Under the pieces are notes generated by a model. The model was not told the origin of the DNA. It did no database searches and saw only the letters and a program-made list of their open reading frames with translations. Below, in pieces: positions 35,328 to 44,614 of a DNA stretch of 64,000 nt. Position 1 is the first letter of the stretch; every line of letters begins with the position of its first letter. The stretch comes from Pedobacter steynii. Lineage in GTDB: Bacteria > Bacteroidota > Bacteroidia > Sphingobacteriales > Sphingobacteriaceae. The translations under genes and the position numbers were made by a program. The DNA lies in assembly GCF_900103665.1 (NCBI RefSeq), contig NZ_FNGY01000009.1, positions 248,001 to 312,000 of the forward strand, in the 5' to 3' direction.

Positions 35328-36013
35328 TAGAGTCTTATTTTTTGTCCGGGTTTCAGGTTTACATGCTTCAATCCGTTTTTGTTCATAATGGCCTTGGTGG
35401 TGGTATGGTTCCGTTTTGCAATTTTACTTAAATTATCGCCTGCTTTTACGGTATATTTTTTCCCTGAAGCACTGCTTCTGGTTTTTTTTCTCGTTCTGAC
35501 GGAGACGGCCACAGCCGGTTCTACGTAATCGTCTGGTCTTTCATCGTACTGATACAGTTCATATTTTTTGACCAGTCCAACAATCTGTGAAGCCCAGGAG
35601 CGGCTTCTGGCATAACCGCCACGTTGTATTCCCCGGGCCCAGCCCCGGTAGTCATACTGGTCATATTTTTCAAATAAAGGACTAAAAGTTGCCCTGCTTT
35701 TGAGAAACTCAATAAAATGGTCGTAAGATTCATCTACGGTAGGATAGTCTCTGTAAGAGGAACGGATTTCCGTATTTGAATTGGGGCCTTTCACCCCAAA
35801 ATGATTGTTCATATAACGGGCGATTTTACTCTGACCCGCTGCAGATTCATGAATGGCTACTGCCAGGATAATGCTTGCCGGGATCTGATGTTCCCGCATG
35901 AGTTCCTGCGCATGTGTCAGTCGTTCAGCAATATAATCTTCCGTACTTTGTGCCCGGGCAGCAAGACTTAGAAAAGTGATGCTGAGCCAAACCCACAATA
36001 GTTTTTTAATCAT
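35327..36013 (-). CDS. LysM glucosaminidase, secreted paralogue
   Basis: This 228-aa protein has a cleavable signal peptide (1-21, ending RAQ). The glucosaminidase domain (about 24-150) shows ILAVAIHESAAGQSKIARYM, NNHFGVKG and YDHFIEFLKSRATFSPLF. The C-terminal LysM is KYTVKAGDNLSKIAKRNH. It resembles the next gene throughout, so the pair arose by tandem duplication, one free in the periplasm and one lipid-anchored. It starts 3 nt after the O-methyltransferase stop. Confidence 0.9.
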   Translation of the reverse strand: MIKKLLWVWLSITFLSLAARAQSTEDYIAERLTHAQELMREHQIPASIILAVAIHESAAGQSKIARYMNNHFGVKGPNSNTEIRSSYRDYPTVDESYDHFIEFLKSRATFSPLFEKYDQYDYRGWARGIQRGGYARSRSWASQIVGLVKKYELYQYDERPDDYVEPAVAVSVRTRKKTRSSASGKKYTVKAGDNLSKIAKRNHTTTKAIMNKNGLKHVNLKPGQKIRL

Positions 36014-36016
36014 ATT

Positions 36017-36652
36017 CTATTTTTTTCTGATGATAAACAAGCCGTCCCGGACGGGAAGAATCATTTTTTCTACACGGTTGTCTGCCGCAATTTTATCATT
36101 AAATGTAGTAATATTTTTAGTGTCTTTATCGGGATTGGCATTGAGGACCTTACCGCTCCATAGTACGTTGTCTACGATAATTAGCCCTCCAGACCTCACC
36201 CTGTCGAAAATAAGGTCGTAATAAGTCCCATTGTTTTTTTTATCCGCATCAATAAAAACCAGGTCAAAAGTTTCCTGAAGTTCATGGACGGTTTTGGTGG
36301 CATCACCCAGGATATACCTGATTTTTGTTGCATCCGGAGAATCCGCAAAATTACGGCGGACCATCTCTTCCAGTTCCTCGTTGATGTCCAGGGTATAAAT
36401 GATTCCACTTTCCTTGAGTCCTTCGGCCAGGCAGATCGTTGCATAACCGGTAAAGGTGCCGATTTCCAGGATCCTGTCCGGGCTGATCATTTTGCTGAGC
36501 ATGCTCAGTACCCTGCCCTGATAGTGGCCGGAAAGCATTCTTGGCATCAATACTTTCAGATTGGTTTCCCGGTCTATTTTTTGGAGTAATTCGCTTTCAG
36601 GTTCGCAGTAATTGAGCAGCAACTGCTGCATATCTTCATTAATCAGGCTCAT
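36017..36652 (-). CDS. SAM-dependent O-methyltransferase (class I, caffeoyl-CoA type)
   Basis: This 211-aa cytoplasmic enzyme has a Rossmann fold with the SAM motif ILEIGTFTGYATICLAEGL, acidic LDINEELEEMV, and the metal-site segment DLVFIDADKKNNGTYY, then GGLIIVDNVLWSGKV. It belongs to the COMT-like group, which often methylates small catechol or tRNA substrates; the natural substrate cannot be read from sequence. It sits between ruvX and the glucosaminidases in a tight minus-strand cluster. Confidence 0.92.
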   Translation of the reverse strand: MSLINEDMQQLLLNYCEPESELLQKIDRETNLKVLMPRMLSGHYQGRVLSMLSKMISPDRILEIGTFTGYATICLAEGLKESGIIYTLDINEELEEMVRRNFADSPDATKIRYILGDATKTVHELQETFDLVFIDADKKNNGTYYDLIFDRVRSGGLIIVDNVLWSGKVLNANPDKDTKNITTFNDKIAADNRVEKMILPVRDGLFIIRKK

Positions 36653-36682
36653 AATTGTTTTTTAAGCATCCTTATTGTTGTT

Positions 36683-37099
36683 CTATAAACGGGGCTGTTC
36701 CATAAAATATTGCAGAATGATGGTTGCTGCAATGGCATCTACCCGGTCTTTGTTCTGACGGTCCTGTTTTTTGAGGCCACTCTGCATGATGGCCTGATGG
36801 GCCAGTTTGGAGGTAAAGCGCTCATCGATCCAAAACTGAGGGATGTCGGGGAAGTTTCTTCTTAAAATTTTCGAAAAACCTTTCACATGTTGTGCGGAAT
36901 CTGAGGGAGAGCCATCCATTTGTTTCGGATCTCCGATCACGAAGGCTTCTACCTGTTCGGTTAAAAAGTATTTTTTCAGGTATTCAATGATGTCTTTGGG
37001 GTGTATGGTATCCAGTCCTGTGGCAATAATTTGCAAAGGGTCTGTAACGGCAATTCCGATCCGCTTGGTTCCATAATCAAAAGCTAGAATTCTAGGCAT
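36683..37099 (-). CDS. ruvX: Putative pre-16S rRNA nuclease / Holliday junction resolvase RuvX
   Basis: From ATG 37099 this is 138 aa, the normal length. The RNase H-like fold is shown by MPRILAFDYGTKRIGIAVTD (first active-site Asp), VEAFVIGDPKQMDGSPSDSA and WIDERFTSKLA, with a final Asp in NKDRVDAIAATIIL. YqgF/RuvX proteins process the 5' end of pre-16S rRNA in E. coli. It is the first gene of the minus-strand cluster and divergent from holB. Confidence 0.94.
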   Translation of the reverse strand: MPRILAFDYGTKRIGIAVTDPLQIIATGLDTIHPKDIIEYLKKYFLTEQVEAFVIGDPKQMDGSPSDSAQHVKGFSKILRRNFPDIPQFWIDERFTSKLAHQAIMQSGLKKQDRQNKDRVDAIAATIILQYFMEQPRL

Positions 37100-37149
37100 A
37101 AATGCAAATATGCAAATCAATAATCTAAAAAATTGTTATTTTGCACCAA

Positions 37150-38298
37150 ATGCAATTTAAAGACATCATCGGGCAGGAACAGATTAAAGCGCAACTGGTA
37201 CAAACAGTTGCCGAAAACAGGGTGAGTCATGCTCAGTTGTTTTTATCGAGTGAAGGGAGTGGCGCTTTACCTATGGCGATTGCCTATGCGCAATACATTA
37301 ACTGTCTTGATAAGCAGGGTGATGATAGTTGTGGTGTTTGTTCTTCCTGTCGGAAGTACGAACGGTATATACACCCCGACCTGCATTTTTCCTATCCTTT
37401 CTTCGCTTCCAAGGATGCCCGGATCGCCGTTGATGTCTTGGACGAATGGCGGAACATGCTGCTGGAAGATGCTTATTTTGACATGGACATCTGGCGTTCC
37501 AAGCTGAGTGCCGACAACAAACAGGCCAATATCAACATCGCCGAATGTCATGATATTATAAAAAAATTAAGCTACAAAGCTTTTGAAGCAGAGACGAAGG
37601 TCCTCATCATGTGGCTTCCTGAATATCTGGATAAAGAGGGAAATGCATTATTAAAAATTATTGAAGAACCGCCTAAAAATACGCTGTTCTTATTGGTGGC
37701 CAATAATCAGGAACAGATTTTATCTACACTCCTTTCCCGCACCCAAATTGTTAAAATTCCCAAGCTTCCTCATGCTACGATCGAGCAGTACCTGATGGAA
37801 AAACATGGTATGCAGGAAGATCAGGCCACAGAATATAGCTTTCTGGCGGATGGAAACCTGATCGAAGCCAAACTGTTGGTGGCCAATACCCAAAACGAAA
37901 ATGCTGATAAGTTTGCCGAGTGGTTAAGGATGGGCTATGGCAACCGTGTACTCGACCTGACGGTCTTTGTAGATCAGGCGGCAGGCTGGGGAAGAGAAAA
38001 TCAAAAGAATTTTTTAAAATACGGAATTAACTTTTTAAGAGAATGCAGCCTCTTACTGAGCGGTGCCGAAGAACTGGTGAAACTGCCTGCAAGAACATTA
38101 GACACGGCAAAAAAGCTGAGTAACCATGTCCTTGATCTGGGGATGGCAGAGGCCATTATTCAGGAGTTGGAACGGGCACATTACCACATCGAAAGAAACG
38201 CAAACCCAAAAATTCTGTTTTTAGATGTATCTTTACAATTGGTAAAAATAATTAAGTTTAAAACGTTCCCGAAAGGGACTCAATATATATACAATTAA
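37150..38298 (+). CDS. holB: DNA polymerase III subunit delta-prime
   Basis: This 382-aa clamp-loader subunit starts at ATG 37150; the TTG at 37141 would add only three residues. The N-terminus MQFKDIIGQEQIKAQL and SHAQLFLSSEGSGALPMAIA replace a working Walker A, as is usual for delta-prime. Zinc-binding cysteines are in DDSCGVCSSCRKYERYIHPD. The sensor region is NALLKIIEEPPKNTLFLLVA, with LLSRTQIVKI. It is followed 2 nt later by ricT. Confidence 0.93.
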   Translation: MQFKDIIGQEQIKAQLVQTVAENRVSHAQLFLSSEGSGALPMAIAYAQYINCLDKQGDDSCGVCSSCRKYERYIHPDLHFSYPFFASKDARIAVDVLDEWRNMLLEDAYFDMDIWRSKLSADNKQANINIAECHDIIKKLSYKAFEAETKVLIMWLPEYLDKEGNALLKIIEEPPKNTLFLLVANNQEQILSTLLSRTQIVKIPKLPHATIEQYLMEKHGMQEDQATEYSFLADGNLIEAKLLVANTQNENADKFAEWLRMGYGNRVLDLTVFVDQAAGWGRENQKNFLKYGINFLRECSLLLSGAEELVKLPARTLDTAKKLSNHVLDLGMAEAIIQELERAHYHIERNANPKILFLDVSLQLVKIIKFKTFPKGTQYIYN

Positions 38299-38300
38299 CT

Positions 38301-39740
38301 ATGGGATGTGGAAGTTGTTCTACAGGTGGCGGTTGCGCCCCCTCGGGCTGCAAAAGTAATGGCTCATGCCTTACCGGAGGTTGTCAGAAATTAGAAGTTT
38401 ACGATTGGCTGTCGAATTTAGACATGCCCTCAAATTATATACCTTTTCAAGTAGTAGAAGTTAAATTTAAAGGCGCCAGGAAGGAATTCTTCCTGAACAA
38501 TGAGAATATTTATCTTGAAATTGGAGAGTTGGTGGCTGTAGAAGGGCCTACCGGAGGTTATGATGTTGGTCATATTTCCCTGACGGGAGAATTGGTCCGC
38601 ATGCAGATGAAGCGTCGGAAAACCCCTATCGATCAGGTTACCCGTAAGATTTACAGAAAGGCTACAGAAGCTGATGTAGAGAAGTGGAAGATTGCTAAAG
38701 GGCTGGAATGGGAAACCATGCATAAAGCCAGAACACTGGCCTTAGATCTGCGCTTATCGATGAAAATCAGTGATGTGGATTATCAGGGTGATAAAACCAA
38801 AGCCACTTTCTTTTATACTGCTGAAGGTCGTGTTGATTTTCGTGAACTCATCAAGAAGATGGCAGAAACTTTCCGGATCAGGATTGAAATGCGTCAGATT
38901 GGAATGAGACAGGAAGCAGGAAGGCTTGGAGGAATCGGCTCTTGTGGTCGTGAACTTTGCTGTTCTACCTGGTTAACGAACTTCAAGACGGTTTCTACTG
39001 CAGCAGCAAGATATCAGAACTTATCGCTGAATACGTTGAAGCTCGCCGGACAGTGCGGAAAGCTGAAATGTTGTTTAAACTATGAGCTGGATACCTACCT
39101 GGACGCGTTAAAAGACATTCCTGACCGTGTAGAGAACCTGCAAACGGAAATCGGCGTTGCCCGTCATCAGAAAACCGACATCTTTAAGAAACTAATGTGG
39201 TTCAGTTATCCGAATATGGAAGACTGGATTCCTTTAAAAGTGGACCGTGTAAAAGAAATCATGGCCATGAATAAAAAAGGTTTAAAACCAAATAACCTGA
39301 AGGAAGAAGCGGTAGAACTGGTGAGTACTACGGTAATCGAGAAAACTCCGGATTATGAAAATGTGGTTGGACAGGACAGTTTAACACGTTTGGACGATAA
39401 GCCCAGAAATAAAGGAAACCGCAATAATAACAATAAACCTGCCGGCAATCGTAATGGAGAGCCAAGGAATAATAACAATGCGAACAGGACGGAAAGACCG
39501 GCTAAACCGGGACAACAGGGAAGGACGCGTACAGAGGGTAATAAGAATCCCGCTGGTGCTGCTCCCGGAGCTAAGGCACAACCTAAAGGCCAGCCTGCTG
39601 CTACCGATGTTCAGCCTAAAGCACCGAATCCTGCAGCAGCAGCTCCGGCAGATGGTACTGCACCAAAGCCGAGCAGAAACAACAGGAACAGAAATAATAA
39701 CCGTAGAAAAAAACCAACGGATAAGCCTAAAAATGAATAA
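38301..39740 (+). CDS. ricT: PSP1-domain protein RicT with Cys-rich N-terminus
   Basis: This 479-aa cytoplasmic protein has a PSP1 domain from about 60 to 270 with GGIGSCGRELCCSTWLTNF and KLAGQCGKLKCCLNYELDTY. The first 28 residues contain seven cysteines (GCGSCSTGGGC and further), and the last 110 or so are a low-complexity Asn/Arg/Pro/Ala tail. RicT forms an Fe-S complex with RicA and RicF in Bacillus that controls RNA processing; that partner set is not seen here. It overlaps gldH by 8 bp. Confidence 0.88.
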   Translation: MGCGSCSTGGGCAPSGCKSNGSCLTGGCQKLEVYDWLSNLDMPSNYIPFQVVEVKFKGARKEFFLNNENIYLEIGELVAVEGPTGGYDVGHISLTGELVRMQMKRRKTPIDQVTRKIYRKATEADVEKWKIAKGLEWETMHKARTLALDLRLSMKISDVDYQGDKTKATFFYTAEGRVDFRELIKKMAETFRIRIEMRQIGMRQEAGRLGGIGSCGRELCCSTWLTNFKTVSTAAARYQNLSLNTLKLAGQCGKLKCCLNYELDTYLDALKDIPDRVENLQTEIGVARHQKTDIFKKLMWFSYPNMEDWIPLKVDRVKEIMAMNKKGLKPNNLKEEAVELVSTTVIEKTPDYENVVGQDSLTRLDDKPRNKGNRNNNNKPAGNRNGEPRNNNNANRTERPAKPGQQGRTRTEGNKNPAGAAPGAKAQPKGQPAATDVQPKAPNPAAAAPADGTAPKPSRNNRNRNNNRRKKPTDKPKNE

Positions 39741-40212
39741 TTTAAAAGCATTTCTATTGCTTGCAGCTGGCATCACAATCACTTTTTTTAGTGGTTGTGA
39801 TGCCAATAATATCATTGACAATAACATTTCTATGCCCTCCAGAAACTGGAGTTATGTCAATAAGGTAAAAGCTGTTGTAGAGATCACGGAGCCTGCTAAA
39901 TCCTATAATATTTACTTTAAACTACGCCATACTGCCGATTACGGCTACTCCAATATTTTCGTCTTGTTTCATTTACGGGAACCAGGACAAAAAAGGGAAA
40001 GCAGACGTTATGAGTACCGCCTGGCGCAGCCTGACGGACAATGGAATGGCGCTGGTTCAGGAAACCTGTACACCTATACTTTGCCGCTTTTAACCAATTA
40101 TAAGTTCCCTAAAGCTGGAAAATACGAGTTGGAAATCGAGCAGAATATGCGCGATAACCCGCTTAAAGAAATTAGCGATGCCGGAATTAAGGTTTCTGCA
40201 ATAGCTCCGTAA
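39733..40212 (+). CDS. gldH: Gliding motility lipoprotein GldH
   Basis: From ATG 39733 this is 159 aa with lipobox FSGC (Cys22). The mature part matches GldH: NKVKAVVEITEPAKSYNIYF, LRHTADYGYSNIFVLFHLRE and EIEQNMRDNPLKEISDAGIKV. GldH is needed for gliding in Flavobacterium but is kept in many non-gliding Bacteroidota. The longer frame from 39454 runs through ricT in another frame and is not real. The 8-bp overlap with ricT indicates coupled translation. Confidence 0.92.
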   Translation: MNNLKAFLLLAAGITITFFSGCDANNIIDNNISMPSRNWSYVNKVKAVVEITEPAKSYNIYFKLRHTADYGYSNIFVLFHLREPGQKRESRRYEYRLAQPDGQWNGAGSGNLYTYTLPLLTNYKFPKAGKYELEIEQNMRDNPLKEISDAGIKVSAIAP

Positions 40213-40217
40213 TCGGT

Positions 40218-40361
40218 TTAAACCGCAATCTCCCCCAAATAGGCACTATGTGATTGTCTGGTCCTGTCTGCAGAAACGAAAGCAATATAGACTTCATAGC
40301 TGGAGCCCAGATCTATCCGGGGTTTATGCAAAGCAGTTTCTGCCTTGTTCCGGCGGCTGTC
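40218..40361 (-). pseudogene. C-terminal remnant of a DUF6266-like protein
   Basis: The minus strand between gldH and murF encodes 47 residues ending in TAA, with no start codon, cut by an in-frame TAA at 40362. The end SSYEVYIAFVSADRTRQSHS then AYLGEIAV has the ending typical of DUF6266 proteins (Y-x-x-F-x-(S/T)AD ... S-x-Y-x-G-x-(I/L)-x-V). Intact members are around 200 aa and common in Pedobacter. Only the last quarter is left. The identification is from memory of the family. Confidence 0.55.
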
Positions 40362-40416
40362 TTATGTCGGTTTTTACAGGATTTTAGAAAGAGATATTAA
40401 GAAAATAAAGGAAGGA

Positions 40417-41724
40417 TTACAGGTAAGGAAGCAGGCGTTCCAGGGCCATACCTCTGGAGCCTTTCAGCAAAATCAGCTGGTCGCTTAATGATTCCTTTTC
40501 AAGGAAGGCCTTTGCCTCGTCTGGAGTAAGGAAAAAATGACCTCTATGTTGTTCTTTGGCGGCATAGAAATCTTTTCCGATAAAAATAAGCGTTTCCACG
40601 TTTGTTTTTTCCGCTTCAGAGATCACCTGGCGATGTTGTTCCCGCGATTCTTTTCCCAACTCAAACATATCGCCGATAATGGCCACTTTGTGGCTGGCAC
40701 TAAGGCTGTTTATATTGGCCAGTGCTGCAGTCATACTGCTTGGATTGGCATTGTAAAAATCGCAAATGACTGTGTTTCTGTCTGTTTTGGTAAGTTGTGA
40801 GCGGTTGTTTTTGGGTTGATAACCAGATAAGCCGGTGTTGATCTGTTCCGGGCTAAGGTTAAAAAACTCACCGAGACCTATCGCAGCGAGGATATTTTCG
40901 AAATTGTAAGAGCCGGTCAGGTTTGTTGTGGTTTGATGGTTGCCGTCCTTGTCTGTCCAGCTAAGTTCCAGAAAAGGGTCGGTTTTTAGCAGCGATCCAG
41001 ATACCGTATTTCCTGATCCGGTGCCGTAATAAATCACTTTATCTAAGCCTGCAACAGCAGTCATTTCCATTAGGTAGAGATTGTTCCGGTTGACGAATGC
41101 AGTTCCATGATGATTTTTGAGATAAGTATACAGCTCTGCCTTTCCTTTTTTAACTCCTTCAAAGCCTCCAAAACCGTCTAAATGAGCCATGCCGATGTTG
41201 GTGATCAATCCATGGGTGGGTTGTGCGATACCGCAAAGGAATTCAATTTCCTTTTGGTGGTTCGCGCCCATCTCAATGACTGCAATTTCGATTTCGTTGT
41301 CAATAGAAAGCAGGGAAAGCGGAACGCCGATATGGTTGTTCAGATTGCCTTTGGTGGCAAATGTTTTGTATTTTTCTGAAAGTACTGCATTGACCAGCTC
41401 CTTGGTCGTCGTTTTTCCATTGCTTCCCGTTAGTCCGATTACAGGAATGTTCATCAGGGAACGGTGATGTCTGGCGAGGTCCTGTAAGGCAGTTAATACA
41501 TCCGGAACAAGGATACAGCGGTCGTCATTTAAATAATCAGGATTGTCAATGATGGCATAAGCTGCCCCATTGCTTAAAGCCTGCGCAGCAAAGGCATTCG
41601 CATCAAAATTTTCTCCCTTGAGTGCAAAGAAAAGACAGTCTTTGGTAATGCTCCTTGTATCGGTGCATATCGTACGATAATTTAAGAAATGTTGATACAG
41701 GGAATCGATGGCTGACATATACAT
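40417..41724 (-). CDS. murF: UDP-MurNAc-tripeptide D-alanyl-D-alanine ligase MurF
   Basis: This 435-aa cytoplasmic ligase adds D-Ala-D-Ala to the UDP-MurNAc tripeptide. The ATP loop is GLTGSNGKTTTKEL (97-110). NNHIGVPLSLLS, VIEMGANHQKEIEFL and ITNIGMAHLDGFGG are conserved, and the C-terminal domain has DFYNANPSSMTAALANI. ATG at 41718 (third codon) is an equally possible start. It stands alone rather than in the dcw cluster, as is common in Bacteroidota. Confidence 0.95.
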   Translation of the reverse strand: MYMSAIDSLYQHFLNYRTICTDTRSITKDCLFFALKGENFDANAFAAQALSNGAAYAIIDNPDYLNDDRCILVPDVLTALQDLARHHRSLMNIPVIGLTGSNGKTTTKELVNAVLSEKYKTFATKGNLNNHIGVPLSLLSIDNEIEIAVIEMGANHQKEIEFLCGIAQPTHGLITNIGMAHLDGFGGFEGVKKGKAELYTYLKNHHGTAFVNRNNLYLMEMTAVAGLDKVIYYGTGSGNTVSGSLLKTDPFLELSWTDKDGNHQTTTNLTGSYNFENILAAIGLGEFFNLSPEQINTGLSGYQPKNNRSQLTKTDRNTVICDFYNANPSSMTAALANINSLSASHKVAIIGDMFELGKESREQHRQVISEAEKTNVETLIFIGKDFYAAKEQHRGHFFLTPDEAKAFLEKESLSDQLILLKGSRGMALERLLPYL

Positions 41725-41807
41725 AAATCTAAATGATACGGTAAAATTACACTATGAAAGAGAAACAAAAAATATTCTTTAGTATTTTGGAGTCTTAATC
41801 GCCGAAT

Positions 41808-44291
41808 ATGAAATATTTTTTGCTTTCGTTTTTATGCTTGTTTTTTGTTGGAAAGTCCGTTGAAGCACAGATAAAGTCGCCTGACGAGTTTTTAGGCTAT
41901 AGTTTAGGAAGTCGTTTTACGCCTCATCATAAAGTGCTGGAATATTTTAAATATATCGGAGGGGCAAATAAAAACGTCAAAATTCAGAAATATGGGAAGA
42001 CTTATGAGGGCAGAGAGCTGTTGGTAGCGATTATTTCCGCCAAGGAAAACCTGGATAACCTGGAAACGATCAGGAAGAACAATGTCAGCATGAGCAATGC
42101 AGAAAAGGTGTTTCCTAAATCCAGGCAGCCTGCGGTGCTCTGGTTGAGTTATAATGTGCACGGAAATGAAGCGAGTTCTACGGAAACGGCCCTGAAAATG
42201 TTATACACGTTGACCGATAGTAAAACCCTGAACATCCAAAACTGGTTAAAAAATACAGTAGTGATCATTGACCCATGCTTAAATCCGGATGGGAGAGAAC
42301 GCTACGTGAACTTCTTTTCGGCAACAACAGGTTTTCAGCCAAATTCAAATCCAATGTCCAGGGAACATGCTGAGCCATGGCCAGGCGGACGATCCAATCA
42401 TTATTATTTTGACCTGAACAGAGACTGGGCCTGGCAATCTCAGGTAGAAACCCAGCAGCGTCTGGTTTTATACCATGAATGGATGCCTGAAGTACATGTT
42501 GATTTTCACGAACAAAGCTATAACGAACCGTATTATTTTGCACCTGCCGCCGAGCCGATCCATCAGGACATCACGCCATGGCAAAGGAATTTCCAAATCA
42601 CGGTAGGAAAGAACAATGCAAAGTATTTTGATCAGAACGGATGGCAGTATTTTACAAAAGAACAATTCGACTTATTATATCCTTCTTACGGAGATACTTA
42701 CCCTTTATATAACGGAGCGATCGGCATGACTTATGAACAGGGAGGCATTGGTGCGGGCTTGTCTGTCGTAACCCTTGACGGGGATACACTGACCTTAAAA
42801 GACCGGATTGACCATCATTTTACCAGCGGCATGGCCACACTGGAAACGGTTTCCCTGCACGCGGAGAAGCTGGTTGAGGAGTTTAAGAAGTATTTTGAAA
42901 ACAGTATTACCTCCCCTCCGGGGCTTTATAAAACTTATGTGATTAAGGCACAGAATAAAAGCCGGCTGAAACGAATGATCAGCCTTTTGAAGAAGAATGG
43001 AATTGAGTTTGCCTTTGGATTGGATAAAACTTTAAGTGGTTATAGTTTTGAAACACAGAAGACGGAAAGTTTCAGGGTAGAACGGAATGATTTGGTGGTG
43101 AACCTTCAACAGGCGAAAGCAGTGCTGGCCAATGTGTTACTGGAGCCGCAAACCTCGGTAAGCGATTCCAATACTTATGACATTACTGCATGGGCATTGC
43201 CTTATGCTTATGGCCTTCCGGCTTATGCAACTACGGAATCAATTAAAGGGAAATATCCGGGAATGGAAGAGGTTAAGGCGGTTTTTCCGGTTGTGGCCAA
43301 GCCTTATGCCTGGATTTTCCCATGGAATTCTATCGAGGATGCGCAGGTACTGATTGCATTACAAAAGGAGAATGTAAAAGTGAGAATTGCAGAAGAAGCA
43401 TTTTCCCTCGGCAGCCGTAATTTTGCTGTTGGCTCTTTATTGGTTTACAGAACAGAGAATGAGCGTGGAATTCCTGACCTGCAGGCTAAAATTCTCGGAA
43501 TAGAGAAAAGGCTTAAAATGTCCTTCTATCCGGCTTCGGGTGGTTTCGTGGATAAAGGGAAAGATTTTGGTTCTTCTGCCTACCGCGTACTAAATACGCC
43601 AAAGGTGGCGGTGGTTTCAGGGCCGGAAAGCTCTTCCCAAAGTGTAGGTGAGATCTGGCACTTTTTTGAGCAGGAACTCAATTATCCTGTTAGTTTAATT
43701 GATGCTAAAAATATGGGCAACCTTGATATTAATAAGGTAAATGTGTTAATCGTTCCGGATGGCTCTTATGGAGATGAAGTTGCCGGTAAACTGGAAGACT
43801 GGTTAAAGGTTGGCGGTAAAGTAATTCTTTTTGAAGATGCAATTCTGAATGTGAATGAGGCAAAGCCTTTCGAGATTAAAAGGAAAGAATTTCCAAAAGA
43901 AGAGCTTGGTGGAACGAATTCCAGTGAATATGCAAAAAGGAAACAGGGTGATTTATCAGAAGCCATCCCAGGTGCCATCTTTAAAGTTCATTTAGACCAT
44001 AGTCACCCACTTGCTGCTGGCTTGGGAAGCTATTATTATGCCTTAAAAACGGATGATAAGATTTATGAGAATCTGAGCCGGGGATGGAATGTAGGTGTTT
44101 TGAAAACAGGGAGTTATGTGGCAGGTGTGGCAGGCAAGAATGTAGTTAAAAAGCTGAGTTCCGGAATGGTCTTTGGCGTACAATCCATAGGAAAAGGAGC
44201 CGTTGTTTACCTGGGTAGTGATGTGCTCTTCCGCTCATTCTGGGAGAACGGGAAACAACTTTTTCTGAACGCCTTGTTTCTTATTGATTAA
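41808..44291 (+). CDS. M14 family zinc carboxypeptidase
   Basis: This 827-aa protein has a signal peptide (about 1-20, ending SVEA). The carboxypeptidase domain (about 30-370) has the zinc ligands HGNE (His118, Glu121) and His234 in VHVDFHEQ, plus PCLNPDGRERYVNF and YYFDLNRDWAW. The catalytic glutamate should be in GAIGMTYEQGGIG. The C-terminal half (from about 390) contains a glutamine-amidotransferase-like fold region (VLIVPDGSYGDEVAGKLEDW). It should trim peptides in the periplasm or at the surface. It is upstream of the SusC/SusD cluster. Confidence 0.92.
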   Translation: MKYFLLSFLCLFFVGKSVEAQIKSPDEFLGYSLGSRFTPHHKVLEYFKYIGGANKNVKIQKYGKTYEGRELLVAIISAKENLDNLETIRKNNVSMSNAEKVFPKSRQPAVLWLSYNVHGNEASSTETALKMLYTLTDSKTLNIQNWLKNTVVIIDPCLNPDGRERYVNFFSATTGFQPNSNPMSREHAEPWPGGRSNHYYFDLNRDWAWQSQVETQQRLVLYHEWMPEVHVDFHEQSYNEPYYFAPAAEPIHQDITPWQRNFQITVGKNNAKYFDQNGWQYFTKEQFDLLYPSYGDTYPLYNGAIGMTYEQGGIGAGLSVVTLDGDTLTLKDRIDHHFTSGMATLETVSLHAEKLVEEFKKYFENSITSPPGLYKTYVIKAQNKSRLKRMISLLKKNGIEFAFGLDKTLSGYSFETQKTESFRVERNDLVVNLQQAKAVLANVLLEPQTSVSDSNTYDITAWALPYAYGLPAYATTESIKGKYPGMEEVKAVFPVVAKPYAWIFPWNSIEDAQVLIALQKENVKVRIAEEAFSLGSRNFAVGSLLVYRTENERGIPDLQAKILGIEKRLKMSFYPASGGFVDKGKDFGSSAYRVLNTPKVAVVSGPESSSQSVGEIWHFFEQELNYPVSLIDAKNMGNLDINKVNVLIVPDGSYGDEVAGKLEDWLKVGGKVILFEDAILNVNEAKPFEIKRKEFPKEELGGTNSSEYAKRKQGDLSEAIPGAIFKVHLDHSHPLAAGLGSYYYALKTDDKIYENLSRGWNVGVLKTGSYVAGVAGKNVVKKLSSGMVFGVQSIGKGAVVYLGSDVLFRSFWENGKQLFLNALFLID

Positions 44292-44614
44292 CTAATTGTT
44301 GTGCTACTGAGTTAATATTTAAATTTATTCTATAATTTAGGTAGAATTTAATTACTCAAATTTGTTACGAAACAACCAGAAACTTTATAAAATTCTATAA
44401 TAACCTATGATTTGACTTCATTTCGGAATAATCAGGAGGTGGAGGTGGCTGGTGCCGGAATTATCTTTCGCTGTCTTTTTTGAGGTTTGGTTTTGACGCT
44501 TCGGCGTGTTGTCATACCAGTGTCAAGTCGCTGTCTGTGCGGGGTATGAAATTATGCTCGCATATCAAAAATGCTATATTTGGGCATTAATTAACCTAAA
44601 TTTTATAATTCTTT
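44292..44614. other. Upstream region of the first SusC gene
   Basis: This 323-bp gap holds no convincing gene. The last 40 bases contain the -7 box (44575-44582) and the leader segment repeated before the second SusC gene (44586-44605). A short minus-strand frame around 44420-44510 is Arg/Lys/Pro-rich and unsupported. No terminator for the M14 gene is obvious. Confidence 0.6.
44575..44582 (+). promoter_or_regulatory. -7 box of the first SusC/SusD operon
   Basis: TATATTTG matches TAnnTTTG and predicts a leader of about 25-30 nt before ATG 44615. Confidence 0.5.

Noticed and set aside
39454..39732. N-terminal extension of the gldH frame
   Set aside because: It runs through ricT in another frame; the lipoprotein signal peptide fixes the gldH start at 39733.
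44420..44510. Arg/Lys/Pro-rich minus-strand frame upstream of the first SusC gene
   Set aside because: Short, low complexity and without any recognised family.
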